Below are positions 48,044 through 56,038 of a stretch of 64,000 bases of DNA, one piece after another; the first letter of the stretch is position 1, and every line of letters begins with the position of its first letter. A program made the translations under genes and the position numbers. The notes beneath the pieces are model-generated. The model made no database searches, was not told where the DNA came from, and saw only the letters and a list, made by a program, of their open reading frames with translations. The stretch is from Actinoplanes couchii (GTDB lineage Bacteria > Actinomycetota > Actinomycetes > Mycobacteriales > Micromonosporaceae): positions 62,001-126,000 of the forward strand of contig NZ_BOMG01000103.1 of assembly GCF_016862075.1 (NCBI RefSeq). The letters run 5' to 3'.

Positions 48044-48634
48044 TCAGGAAGCTCTCTTCATCAGGAAGCCGTCGAACATCCGGCTCTGGATCGCGCACAC
48101 CTCTCGGAAGATCTCGACCAGGTCGGCGTCCTCCCCGGCGGCCCGGTGGGTGGCCCACTCGTCGAGGGCGGCGCGCATCGCGACGTTGACCGTCTCGTTC
48201 ATCACCCGGGTGCGCAGGTCGCCGTGCACCTCCCAGCACCGCTCGGCCTCCATCCGCAGCGCGGCGCGGCGCAGGTTGTCGTCGTGGTTGAGCAGGCAGC
48301 GGACCTGCAGCAGCCGGTCGATCGGGGCGCCGTCGAACTCGCCCAGGGTCGCCGCGACCGCGTCGACGATCTCCGGCAGGGTGACCGGGCCGCGGACCCG
48401 GGTCGCAATGGCCGTGTCGAACGCGCGGTTGGTGCCGAGTGCCGCGTCCTCCTTCGTCGGGAAGTAGCGGAAGAACGTGCGTGGGGACACCCCGGCGGCC
48501 GCGGCGATCTCGTCGACGGTGGTGCGATCCGACCCCTGACGGGTGAACAGGTCGAGCGCGGCGGTCTCGATGTCGGCCCGGGTGGCCAGGCGGCGCCGCT
48601 CCCGCAGATCGGTGGTGTCAGTCACGGGCAACAT
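48044..48634 (-). CDS. TetR family transcriptional regulator
   Basis: 196 residues from ATG 48634 (MLPVTDTTDLRERRRLATRADIE). Helix-turn-helix TTVDEIAAAAGVSPRTFFRYFPTKEDAAL. The C-terminal domain is helical. It is divergent from the DHA2 efflux pump at 48707, with a perfect palindrome between; this is the usual arrangement for a drug-responsive repressor and its pump. Confidence 0.9.
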   Translation of the reverse strand: MLPVTDTTDLRERRRLATRADIETAALDLFTRQGSDRTTVDEIAAAAGVSPRTFFRYFPTKEDAALGTNRAFDTAIATRVRGPVTLPEIVDAVAATLGEFDGAPIDRLLQVRCLLNHDDNLRRAALRMEAERCWEVHGDLRTRVMNETVNVAMRAALDEWATHRAAGEDADLVEIFREVCAIQSRMFDGFLMKRAS

Positions 48635-48651
48635 GCTACCGCTTGCCAACA

Positions 48652-48666
48652 TGGCAGTCACTGCCA
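48652..48666. promoter_or_regulatory. TetR operator palindrome between repressor and MFS pump
   Basis: TGGCAGT-C-ACTGCCA, a perfect 15-bp palindrome located 18 bp from the TetR start and 41 bp from the MFS start. Confidence 0.75.
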
Positions 48667-48706
48667 CTAGGGTGGGTGCTGCCAATCAATAACGGGGAGT
48701 CTCACG

Positions 48707-50173
48707 TTGACCACCACACCTGAAAAAATCGAGCCGTACACCGCTCCGGCACGATTGAGCGGTGCCGACCGCAGCCTCATCGGCCTGCTGGTGTTCTCCG
48801 CCTTCGTCGTGATCTTCAACGAGACGGTCATGTCGCTGGCACTGCCCCGGCTGATGGCGGACCTGAACATCTCCGCTGCCACCGCGCAGTGGCTGACCAC
48901 CGGCTTCCTGCTGGTGATGGCCGTCGTCATCCCGGCGACCGGCTTCATCATGGAACGCTTCAGCCTCCGGCAGATCTTCATCGCCGCGATGGGCCTGTTC
49001 AGCCTCGGCACGGCCATCGCCGCCGTCGCCCCCGGTTTCGAACTGCTGCTGCTCGGCCGGATCGTGCAGGCCGCCGGCACCGGCGTGATGATGCCGCTGG
49101 TCATGACCACCGCGATGACCCTGGTCCCGGCCAGCTCACGCGGCCGGATCATGGGCGTCATCTCGATCGTCATCTCGGTCGCCCCGGCGATCGGCCCGAC
49201 CGTCTCCGGCCTGGTGCTGTCCCGCCTGAGCTGGCGCTGGCTGTTCCTCGTGGTCCTGCCGATCGCCCTGGCCACCCTGATCATCGGCAGCGTGAAGGTC
49301 CGCAACATCACCACGCCCAAGAAGGCCCACCTGGACGTGCTGTCGCTGCTGCTGTCGGCGATCGGTTTCGGCGGCCTCATCTACGGCCTGTCCAGCGTGG
49401 GGGAATCCGCCGGGCACGCGCCGGTCGCCCCGTGGATCCCGGTCGTCGCCGGTGTCGCCGCCCTCGCCCTGTTCGTGTGGCGGCAGCGCGCGCTGCAGTC
49501 CGGCAGGGGTCCGCTGATGGACCTGCGGGTGTTCGCGCACCGATCGTTCACGGTCAGCCTCCTTGTTCTGGTCACCGGATTTGTCGGCCTGTTCGGGGCC
49601 CTGATCCTGCTGCCGATCTACCTGCAGAACGTGCACGGCGTCGGCACCCTCCAGGCCGGCCTGCTGGTCCTGCCCGGTGGCGTGGCGATGGGTGTGCTGT
49701 CCCCGATCATCGGGCGGCTGTTCGACCGGTACGGCCCCCGGCCGCTGGTCACGCCCGGCACCGTCGCGGTCAGCGCCGCGTTGTGGCTGCTCTCCATGGT
49801 TGACGCCGGCACTCCGCTCCCTCTCGTCGTTGTCTTCCACATGCTGCTGACCAGTGGTCTGGCCACCCTGATCACCCCGCTGATGACGTCGGCGCTGAGC
49901 ACCCTGCCGATGAACCTCTACGGTCACGGCAGCGCCATCATCGGCACCCTGCAGCAGCTCGCCGGTGCGGCGGGGACGGCGCTGTTCATCACGGTGCTGT
50001 CCCAGACGATCGCGTCCGAAGGCGCCCGCGGCGCCACCGAGATCGCGGCCACCACCTCGGGCATCCAGGCGGCGTTCGTCTGGGGCGGGGTGATCTCGTT
50101 GGTCGCGGTCGCTCTTTCCCTGCTGGTACGCCGGACCGAGCCGCTTCCCGAAGGCCACGCCCCGATGCACTGA
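48707..50173 (+). CDS. MFS multidrug transporter (DHA2, EmrB/QacA type)
   Basis: 488 residues, 14 membrane segments. DHA2 signatures: FNETVMSLALPRLMADLNISAATAQWLTTGFLLVMAVVIP (motif D1 and helix 2), RGRIMGVISIVISVAPAIGPTVSGLVL (motif C). TTG 48707 is the start, with GGGGAGTC upstream. A proton-driven drug exporter in the inner membrane; its substrate is unknown. Controlled by the divergent TetR. Confidence 0.92.
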   Translation: MTTTPEKIEPYTAPARLSGADRSLIGLLVFSAFVVIFNETVMSLALPRLMADLNISAATAQWLTTGFLLVMAVVIPATGFIMERFSLRQIFIAAMGLFSLGTAIAAVAPGFELLLLGRIVQAAGTGVMMPLVMTTAMTLVPASSRGRIMGVISIVISVAPAIGPTVSGLVLSRLSWRWLFLVVLPIALATLIIGSVKVRNITTPKKAHLDVLSLLLSAIGFGGLIYGLSSVGESAGHAPVAPWIPVVAGVAALALFVWRQRALQSGRGPLMDLRVFAHRSFTVSLLVLVTGFVGLFGALILLPIYLQNVHGVGTLQAGLLVLPGGVAMGVLSPIIGRLFDRYGPRPLVTPGTVAVSAALWLLSMVDAGTPLPLVVVFHMLLTSGLATLITPLMTSALSTLPMNLYGHGSAIIGTLQQLAGAAGTALFITVLSQTIASEGARGATEIAATTSGIQAAFVWGGVISLVAVALSLLVRRTEPLPEGHAPMH

Positions 50174-50277
50174 CAGTTCGATCACACCTCCCGCATCACC
50201 TGTTCTCGGCCGCGCCTTCCGTTCCTTGTGAGCGGGGGGCGCGGTTCTTGTCACACCCCTCGGGCAGACTCGTTCGC

Positions 50278-50466
50278 ATGAAGCTTCTGGACGTCCGTAA
50301 CGACCTGGCCACGTCGCACCGCACACTGCGGGTGGGCGAGCTGACCCTGATGTCGACCAGGTGGCCCGATGGCTCGATGACCATCGAGGTGGGCCGCCAG
50401 CACGAGGACGGCTCCTGGTCGTGGGACGTCAACGAGCCCGACTTCCGGAGCGCCGACGAAGGGTGA
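50278..50466 (+). CDS. Small hypothetical protein
   Basis: 62 residues from ATG 50278: MKLLDVRNDLATSHRTLRVG, then ELTLMSTRWPDGSMTIEVGRQ and WSWDVNEPDF. Reads as a small beta-rich soluble protein. No motif is recognised and the ribosome site is weak, so it could be a chance frame. Confidence 0.4.
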   Translation: MKLLDVRNDLATSHRTLRVGELTLMSTRWPDGSMTIEVGRQHEDGSWSWDVNEPDFRSADEG

Positions 50467-50496
50467 GCCCGACGCCCGGGACCTGGGTGATCCGAC

Positions 50497-50586
50497 TCCG
50501 GGAGATCCGGGTGGCCTGATTCCCGGGGGTCTGAGCGATCTTCCTCCCGGAGATCTGGGTGGCCTGGTTCCCAGGGGTCTGAGCGA
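50497..50586. repeat. Two 42-bp direct repeats
   Basis: Copies at 50497-50538 and 50545-50586 (offset 48 bp) share GGAGATC, GGGTGGCCTG and TCTGAGCGA blocks with about five differences. The offset is a multiple of three, but no supported gene covers them. Confidence 0.75.
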
Positions 50587-50644
50587 GAGGTGGGCGGCAT
50601 TGACGGTCTTGACTGTTCGGCAGGTTGGCGGCAACGTGCCGGAC

Positions 50645-51679
50645 ATGAGGATCTCTCGTCGCACGTTGATCACCACCGCAGCGACCGCAGCCACCTCCGT
50701 CACCGCCGCCGGAACGGGAGCCGCCTTGTCCGCGACACCTGCTGAAGCTCAGGCCCGGAAGGTGGTGCGACCACCCGCTCTGAAGCCCGGCGACCGGGTC
50801 CGGGTCGTCGCCCCGGCCGGCGTGCCGGACACCCGGCTGGCCCGCGGCATCCAGATCCTGGAGAGTTTCGGGCTGGTCGTCGAGCCGGGCGCCCACCTCT
50901 ACGACCGCTTCGGATACTTCGCCGGCACCGACGCCGACCGGCTCGCCGACCTCAACGCGGCCTTCCGCGACCCCGGCATCAAGGGCGTCTTCGCGGCCCG
51001 CGGCGGTTACGGCACCCAGCGGATCATCGACGGGCTGGACCTGGCGGCGGTTCGCCGGGATCCGCGGGTCTTCGTCGGTTTCAGCGACCTGACCGTGCTC
51101 AGCGGGCGAGTGTGGAACGCTGCGCGGTTGGTCACCTTTTACGGCCCGATGGTGAACTGGACCGACTCGCGCACCGGGCCCGTGGAGATCGAGTCGCTCC
51201 GCAAGGCGATCATGACCGACGAGCCGATCACACTGACCAGCGATCCGGCCGAGCCCAGCGCCGCGGTCTCGGCCCCCGGCACGGCGACCGGCACCCTGCT
51301 CGGCGGCAACCTGACCATGCTGCAGACCAGCATCGACACGAAGGATCTGCCGGATCTGCGGGGCGCGATCCTGGTCTTCGAGGACACCGATGAGGCGCCG
51401 TACAGCTATGACCGGATGTTGACCCATCTGATCCGGGCCGGCGCGCTGCGGAAGATCGCGGGGGTGGCGATCGGCCAGTTCACCAACGCTCCGGTGACGA
51501 GCGGGCAGTGGACGGCCGCCCAGGCGGTGCAGGACCGGCTCGGAGACTTGGGCGTCCCGGTGCTGGGTGGTCTGCGGATCGGTCACGGTAACGGTCAACT
51601 CACTGTGCCCCTCGGAACCCGGGCCACCATCGACACGGCGACCGGGACGCTGACGGTACAGCCGGGAGTCGTCGTTTAG
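50645..51679 (+). CDS. LD-carboxypeptidase (S66 family), Tat-exported
   Basis: 344 residues. The N-terminus MRISRRTLITTAATAATS is a twin-arginine signal followed by an AEAQA cleavage site. S66 serine peptidase features: nucleophile Ser147 in FVGFSDLTVL, FAARGGYGTQRII (oxyanion loop), Glu in LVFEDTDEAPYSYDRML and His in GLRIGHGNGQLTVPLG. Trims the L-D bond of murein peptides or microcin-like compounds in the cell envelope. TTG 50600 with a better ribosome site is an alternative start. Confidence 0.9.
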   Translation: MRISRRTLITTAATAATSVTAAGTGAALSATPAEAQARKVVRPPALKPGDRVRVVAPAGVPDTRLARGIQILESFGLVVEPGAHLYDRFGYFAGTDADRLADLNAAFRDPGIKGVFAARGGYGTQRIIDGLDLAAVRRDPRVFVGFSDLTVLSGRVWNAARLVTFYGPMVNWTDSRTGPVEIESLRKAIMTDEPITLTSDPAEPSAAVSAPGTATGTLLGGNLTMLQTSIDTKDLPDLRGAILVFEDTDEAPYSYDRMLTHLIRAGALRKIAGVAIGQFTNAPVTSGQWTAAQAVQDRLGDLGVPVLGGLRIGHGNGQLTVPLGTRATIDTATGTLTVQPGVVV

Positions 51680-51783
51680 ATCCGGGCCTGTGGATAACTT
51701 CCCGCTGTGGACAACGCCCGGCCCGCCCCGCGGATCTGTCTACGCTGGACCGACCAACGGCGGTGACGGGAGGACTCGGAGAC

Positions 51784-52575
51784 ATGGCGAGCAGAGACAG
51801 ACAGCGCTCCCTGCAGCGGGTGACCCTGATGATCGCGGACGAGGCGACCTTCCGACTGCTCAGCGAGAGTTATGCGTCGTTCGTGTGGTCGCCCGACCAG
51901 CACGAGGAGTATCTGGACTCCCACGACGGCGCGGTCGAGAAGAGTCGCCGGGCCGGCGGGCTGCTGCATCTGGGCCGGTTCGACCACGACGACTATCTGG
52001 ACTTCTGCGAGGCAGACGGGTTGCCACCGGACAGCGGGGCCTCCCGGTCGGCGTATGCGGTGTGGTGCAGCGAGACCGGCATGGCGAAGGAGTGGGAGGG
52101 GTCGGTCCGCGACCTGCTGGTGAGCGCAAGCCTTCTCGACGCCGTCGGTTCGGATGTCGACGCGGCCGTCTCGGCGGCCGGCAAGGTCGTCGACGAGCTG
52201 ACGGATCTGATGCTGACGGCGCCACCCGGCTCGGGCAGTGTCACCGTGACGGTCAGCGCACCCGGCGACGAGGTCACGACCGTGGTGTTCCCGTGGGAGC
52301 AGGCCCGGACCGAGCTTCGGGTCAACCGGCCGTTCGACGTGCTGTTCGCCGCTGTCACCGCCGGGGTGGCCAACGGGGGTGGGCTGATCGTCCGGCTCCC
52401 GACCGGGGTCGTTCTGGACGGGGCTGTGCCTCAGACCCGGGTTCTCGGCTGGCGTCTGGGCCATCACGACGCCACCGAGATCCCGGAGGCGGAGCTGTTC
52501 AACGCCTTCTGCACCGATGCCACCACCGGTGACCTGTTGCCACCTGAGTTCGGGACTGTCTATGGCCGCGCTTGA
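51784..52575 (+). CDS. Hypothetical soluble protein
   Basis: 263 residues from ATG 51784 with GGGAGG upstream. Acidic. Contains RSLQRVTLMIADEATFRLLSESYASFVWSPDQHEEYLDSHDGAVEKSRRAGGLLHLGRFDHDDYLDFCEADGLPP and a later beta-rich half (SGSVTVTVSAPGDEVTTVVFPW). No signal peptide and no known motif. Its end is followed directly by a transposase relic on the other strand. Confidence 0.6.
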   Translation: MASRDRQRSLQRVTLMIADEATFRLLSESYASFVWSPDQHEEYLDSHDGAVEKSRRAGGLLHLGRFDHDDYLDFCEADGLPPDSGASRSAYAVWCSETGMAKEWEGSVRDLLVSASLLDAVGSDVDAAVSAAGKVVDELTDLMLTAPPGSGSVTVTVSAPGDEVTTVVFPWEQARTELRVNRPFDVLFAAVTAGVANGGGLIVRLPTGVVLDGAVPQTRVLGWRLGHHDATEIPEAELFNAFCTDATTGDLLPPEFGTVYGRA

Positions 52576-52588
52576 GCAGCGCGGGTTT

Positions 52589-52909
52589 TCAACTCGCGGC
52601 TTTGATCTCTGTCATTTCGTGGTGCCGGTTGGTTGCGGTGCTGAGAAATGCTGTCGCTGCTGGTGGTAGCGCAGCTGGGGTGATGGCGGTGCCGTGTCGG
52701 TGCAGGATCTGCAGGATCTGCCGGATCGCGGTGACGGCTCGGCGGATGGTGCCGGGGTGGGAGTGGAACAGCACGGCGAGGACGTCAGGGAGTGGTTGCA
52801 GTCGTCGGTTCAGGACGGTGGCCAGGACCCGGTCGGGGAAACCGAGTTGGAGCGGGCGTCCGGATCGCGGGAGTTGTGGTTTCTTGCCTGCGGCGAGGGC
52901 GTGTTGTCG
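52589..52909 (-). pseudogene. Transposase N-terminal fragment
   Basis: One open frame: DRVLATVLNRRLQPLPDVLAVL, then FHSHPGTIRRAVTAIRQILQILHRHGTAITPAALPP. This is the helix-turn-helix that precedes the DDE domain of IS5-like/ISAzo13-like transposases (RVLATVL...LAxLFxxHxxTIRRAxxxIRxLL...G). About 106 codons survive, with no start and no catalytic part. No inverted repeats were found. Confidence 0.5.
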
Positions 52910-52990
52910 ACGCGGTCGGCCCCGGCCCGATCGCTGTACCCGAGTGTTCGGGAGTTGCGGAGCCGGAGCCGATCCACGCGATCCGACCGG

Positions 52991-53854
52991 TCAGCGCACA
53001 CCGCCCAGCTTGCGGTCCGGATGGTTCCCATGAGCAGGCCGGCCGGTCGCGGGACGGCCGCGCTGGGAAGCCAGGAGCAGGGCGGCCACGACGATCTGGA
53101 TCATGAGTACGGCTGCCTGGGTCGCGGGTGACTTGACGGTCAGCAGGGCCATGGTGGTGTTGACGCCGAAGTGGACCGCGATCGACGCGATGACGCCGGC
53201 CGACTCGTACGCGTAGCCGGTCAGCAGGGCCATGGGGAAGACGCTGAGGGTGAACAGCAGGCCGCTCCAGCTGAACAGACCGAGTTCGTTCTGCACGGTG
53301 CCGGTGATGAAGAACAGCGGCAGGTGCCAGACCGCCCAGGCGGCGCCGAGCACCAGACCCGTCTGGAGACGGTTCATCGTGGCGCGCAGCCGTGGGTAGG
53401 CCGTACCGCGCCATCCTGGTTCTTCGGCGATGGGCCCGGCGATGAGCATGCTGATCAGGAACGGCACCGGTCCCCCGGCTGTGGCGACGAGGTCGCGGCC
53501 GCCGGTCAGGTCCACCGCGGGACCACCGAGGGCCGCCGCGAGCAGTGCGGCACCCGCCACGGTCGCCACCGCCAGGACGAGCAGCGGCAGCGCCAGCAGC
53601 AGCCGTCCGCCCTGCCGTAGCCGCACGGTGTGGTCCGGTACGGGTTCGCGGCGGTGGGCCCGCCGGATCCGGACCGCGATGGCACCGAATACCGGGCCGA
53701 AGCCGCCGAGCAGGTACGGGATGGCGGTGGGGAAGCTCGTCGGCTCGCCGCCGATGGCGATCGCGGTGAGCCAGCACGCCAGGGTGGTGGTGAACGTGAC
53801 GGCCCAGAACAGCGCGAGGCCGCTACGTCGGCGTACCGGAGAAGGGGTGGTCAA
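52991..53854 (-). CDS. CPBP family intramembrane metalloprotease
   Basis: 287 residues from TTG 53854 (AAAGGA upstream; stop of the preceding gene overlaps). About seven membrane helices. CPBP motifs: EEPGWRG around residue 145 (EExxxR), HLPLFF and HFGVNTTM, which form the Rce1-like active site. These enzymes cleave C-terminal or membrane-proximal peptides, often in bacteriocin or peptide-related loci. Co-translated with the upstream hydrolase. Confidence 0.87.
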   Translation of the reverse strand: MTTPSPVRRRSGLALFWAVTFTTTLACWLTAIAIGGEPTSFPTAIPYLLGGFGPVFGAIAVRIRRAHRREPVPDHTVRLRQGGRLLLALPLLVLAVATVAGAALLAAALGGPAVDLTGGRDLVATAGGPVPFLISMLIAGPIAEEPGWRGTAYPRLRATMNRLQTGLVLGAAWAVWHLPLFFITGTVQNELGLFSWSGLLFTLSVFPMALLTGYAYESAGVIASIAVHFGVNTTMALLTVKSPATQAAVLMIQIVVAALLLASQRGRPATGRPAHGNHPDRKLGGVR

Positions 53855-54771
53855 GGGGTTGGTCCTTTCAAGGAGGTGTGCAGCCATGTGGTGATCCGGG
53901 TGAGCAGCTCGGGGTCGACCGGCCGGCGCAGTTGCCGGGAGTAGGTGCGTAACGAGGCGGGTCCGGGGTCGCGGCGCAGCAGGTGGGTCAGGTCGCCGAC
54001 GCGGTGGATCTCTGCTCGGCCCGGGACGAGGCGGTGGATGGCGTCCAGGTCCGTGGGGTCGACCTGGAGATCCTTGCCGCCGGTGACGGCCAGGACGGGA
54101 ACCCGGATGTTCGCCAGGTCCGGCCGTGGATCGTGGGTGAGCAGTTCGCGCATCCAGCGGGCGTTGACCGGCATGCCGGCGACGCGGGCGACGTCGGAGC
54201 TGGTCGCTTGGACCCGGGCGAGATACCGAGTGAACAGCGACAACAGCGGCTTTCGTACGAGCGGGGGCAGGCTGTCGGCGATCATGTCCGCTTGGTGGCG
54301 CAGCGCCTCCTCACCGGTACGGGCGAATCCGGCCAGCAGCACCACCGCCGCGACCGCCGGACTCGCATCCGGGGACTGCGCTCCGAGCGCCATGGCATGG
54401 ACGGCGCCCTCGCTGTGCCCGACGACACCGATGGCGCCGGCCTGGATGTCGGGCCGGGCCGCGAGGGCCCGTAGCGCGGCGGCGGCGTCGCGGCGCGTGT
54501 CGATGAAGCCGGTCGATCGCCAGTCTCCGGGTGTGGCGCCGACACCGCGCCGGTCGTACCGCAACGTCGCGATGCCGTGCCGCGCGAGCACGGCGGCGAG
54601 TGACGGGCCGAGATCCAGCCGCTGCCGGCGGGTGTTGCCGTCGCGGTCCAGCGGGCCGGAGCCGTGCAACAGCAGGACGGCCGGGTGCGGGCCGGGCCCG
54701 CCGGGCCGCGTCAGTGTGCCGGCCAGGAGCAGTCCGTCGTGCGCCTCGGCCGTCATCTCGACTTCCGGCAT
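53851..54771 (-). CDS. Alpha/beta hydrolase (DUF1749/BAAT-like)
   Basis: 306 residues. HGSGPLDRDGNTRRQRLDLGPSLAAVLARHGIATLRYDRRGVGATPGDW is the typical N-terminal half of bacterial alpha/beta hydrolases of the dienelactone type; nucleophile elbow GHSEGA; catalytic Asp near TGGKDLQVDP; His near DLTHLLRRD. ATG 54771 has GAGAGG upstream. No signal peptide. Divergent from the HTH regulator at 54863. Confidence 0.85.
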   Translation of the reverse strand: MPEVEMTAEAHDGLLLAGTLTRPGGPGPHPAVLLLHGSGPLDRDGNTRRQRLDLGPSLAAVLARHGIATLRYDRRGVGATPGDWRSTGFIDTRRDAAAALRALAARPDIQAGAIGVVGHSEGAVHAMALGAQSPDASPAVAAVVLLAGFARTGEEALRHQADMIADSLPPLVRKPLLSLFTRYLARVQATSSDVARVAGMPVNARWMRELLTHDPRPDLANIRVPVLAVTGGKDLQVDPTDLDAIHRLVPGRAEIHRVGDLTHLLRRDPGPASLRTYSRQLRRPVDPELLTRITTWLHTSLKGPTP

Positions 54772-54820
54772 GACCCGCCTCTCACCCATTCGTCCTGGCC
54801 ACTCTCACTTTTGAGAACGT

Positions 54821-54834
54821 TATCATAATTGATA
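54821..54834. promoter_or_regulatory. AT-rich palindrome between divergent genes
   Basis: TATCA-TAAT-TGATA in a strikingly AT-rich stretch (54810-54845). Lies between the hydrolase/CPBP operon and its HTH regulator; likely operator and overlapping -10 region. Confidence 0.6.
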
Positions 54835-54862
54835 GCATTATCGTATGTGGGAGGATGACGTC

Positions 54863-55396
54863 ATGGCAAGCGCGGACGTCCTGCTGCATCCGGTCCGGAT
54901 GCGCATCCTGCAAGCGCTGTTCGGTACCGACCCGATGACCACGAGCCGGCTGCGTGAACGCCTGCCCGACATCGCACCGGCCACGATGTACCGCCACATC
55001 GCAGTTCTGGTCACCGCGGGCGTCCTGGAGGTGGTGGACGAGAGGCGGGTCCGCGGCACTGTGGAACGCAGCTACCGGGTGAGCCAGGAGCAGGGCAGAA
55101 TCGATCCGGCGGCCAGGGCGGCGATGACCCGCGAGGATCACCGGCAGGCGTTCACCACGTTCGCGGCATCCCTGATGAGCGACTTCGACCGCTACCTCAC
55201 CCACGACGACGCCGACCCGCAGCGGGACGGCGTGGTCTACCGGCAGGCCGCGGTGCGGCTGACCGACGAGGAGTTCGCCACGATGGTCGCCGAGATCGAA
55301 CACGCGGTCGTCTCACGGGCCGGCAACACCCAGGACGGCAGCCGGATTCGCCGCATCGTCAGCCTCGTCGTCGTCCCCGACGAGCCGAAGACGTGA
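54863..55396 (+). CDS. ArsR-like winged-helix regulator
   Basis: 177 residues from ATG 54863 (GGGAGG upstream). ASADVLLHPVRMRILQALFGTDPMTTSRLRERLPDIAPATMYRHIAVLVTAGVLEVVDERRVRGTVERSYRVS is the HTH_20/ArsR-like domain; the C-terminal half is helical. Divergently placed with the hydrolase/CPBP operon, the likely target. No metal-binding cysteines are seen. Confidence 0.87.
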   Translation: MASADVLLHPVRMRILQALFGTDPMTTSRLRERLPDIAPATMYRHIAVLVTAGVLEVVDERRVRGTVERSYRVSQEQGRIDPAARAAMTREDHRQAFTTFAASLMSDFDRYLTHDDADPQRDGVVYRQAAVRLTDEEFATMVAEIEHAVVSRAGNTQDGSRIRRIVSLVVVPDEPKT

Positions 55397-55460
55397 CCGG
55401 GGCCGGCCCCGAGCTGGACGATGGAGCGTCACCCCGGCGCGGCTGAGGAGTTAGGCCCAT

Positions 55461-55553
55461 GTGAATGATTTTGTCGCTCGGGTTCTCGCCTTCGTGCTGC
55501 GTGCTGTCGGAACGATCTATTGGTTCGTGTGGAAGAGACACGTGCTGAAGTGA
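55461..55553 (+). CDS. Small membrane-associated peptide (30 aa)
   Basis: GTG 55461, preceded by GAGGAG (spacing 10). Sequence NDFVARVLAFVLRAVGTIYW then FVWKRHVLK: an amphipathic or transmembrane helix with basic ends. It is followed at once by a large hairpin. Could be a real micropeptide or a leader; unsupported beyond composition and ribosome site. Confidence 0.35.
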   Translation: MNDFVARVLAFVLRAVGTIYWFVWKRHVLK

Positions 55554-55618
55554 GCCGGCGGGGTCGCCGCCGAATCGGCTTCGGCAGCCGAATTCGGTGA
55601 CGGCGGCCCCGCCGGCTC
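55552..55618. terminator. Large hairpin terminator
   Basis: Arms GAGCCGGCGGGG and CCCCGCCGGCTC (55552-55563, 55607-55618) continue into an inner stem CGGCT/AGCCG around TCGGC. About 67 bp in all. Separates the 30-codon frame from the convergent membrane protein gene. Confidence 0.75.
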
Positions 55619-55644
55619 GGGCCCCGGCGACAGCCTTGCGAGGG

Positions 55645-55974
55645 TCAGACCAAAACGATGATCAGGGTGATCAGGGCTACTACCAGCAGGGCGCCCAGCA
55701 CCCAGCCGAGGAGCAGGCCGCCGGGTGAGCCGGCTCGGGAGCGCCAGGACGGGACGACCGCCACCACGATCAGGATCACCAGGTAGAGCAGCGCTACCAG
55801 GAACAACGCGGGGAGGAAGCTCAGGGCCACTGCTGTGCCGGTGCCTTCGTCGCCGAAACGGCTGGCCGCCAGCAGCACGACGGTCAGGATCAGGAAGATC
55901 GCCAGCTGACCGATCGCCCCGATCCCCAGGTTGCGGCGGAACGACCCGGTGGTCGTTGCAGTGGTCATCGTCAT
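55645..55974 (-). CDS. Small membrane protein
   Basis: 109 residues, three hydrophobic helices (IGAIGQLAIFLILTVVLLAAS; ALSFLPALFLVALLYLVILIVVAVV; LLLGWVLGALLVVALITLIIVLV). Possible start at ATG 55974 or 55968. No family is recognised. GGAGATGACG precedes the start. Confidence 0.6.
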   Translation of the reverse strand: MTMTTATTTGSFRRNLGIGAIGQLAIFLILTVVLLAASRFGDEGTGTAVALSFLPALFLVALLYLVILIVVAVVPSWRSRAGSPGGLLLGWVLGALLVVALITLIIVLV

Positions 55975-56038
55975 CTCCCGGGGTGCAGTGGGCCGGGGTG
56001 GCCCGTCACCTGAGAGGACGTACGGGAACAGCGATGAT

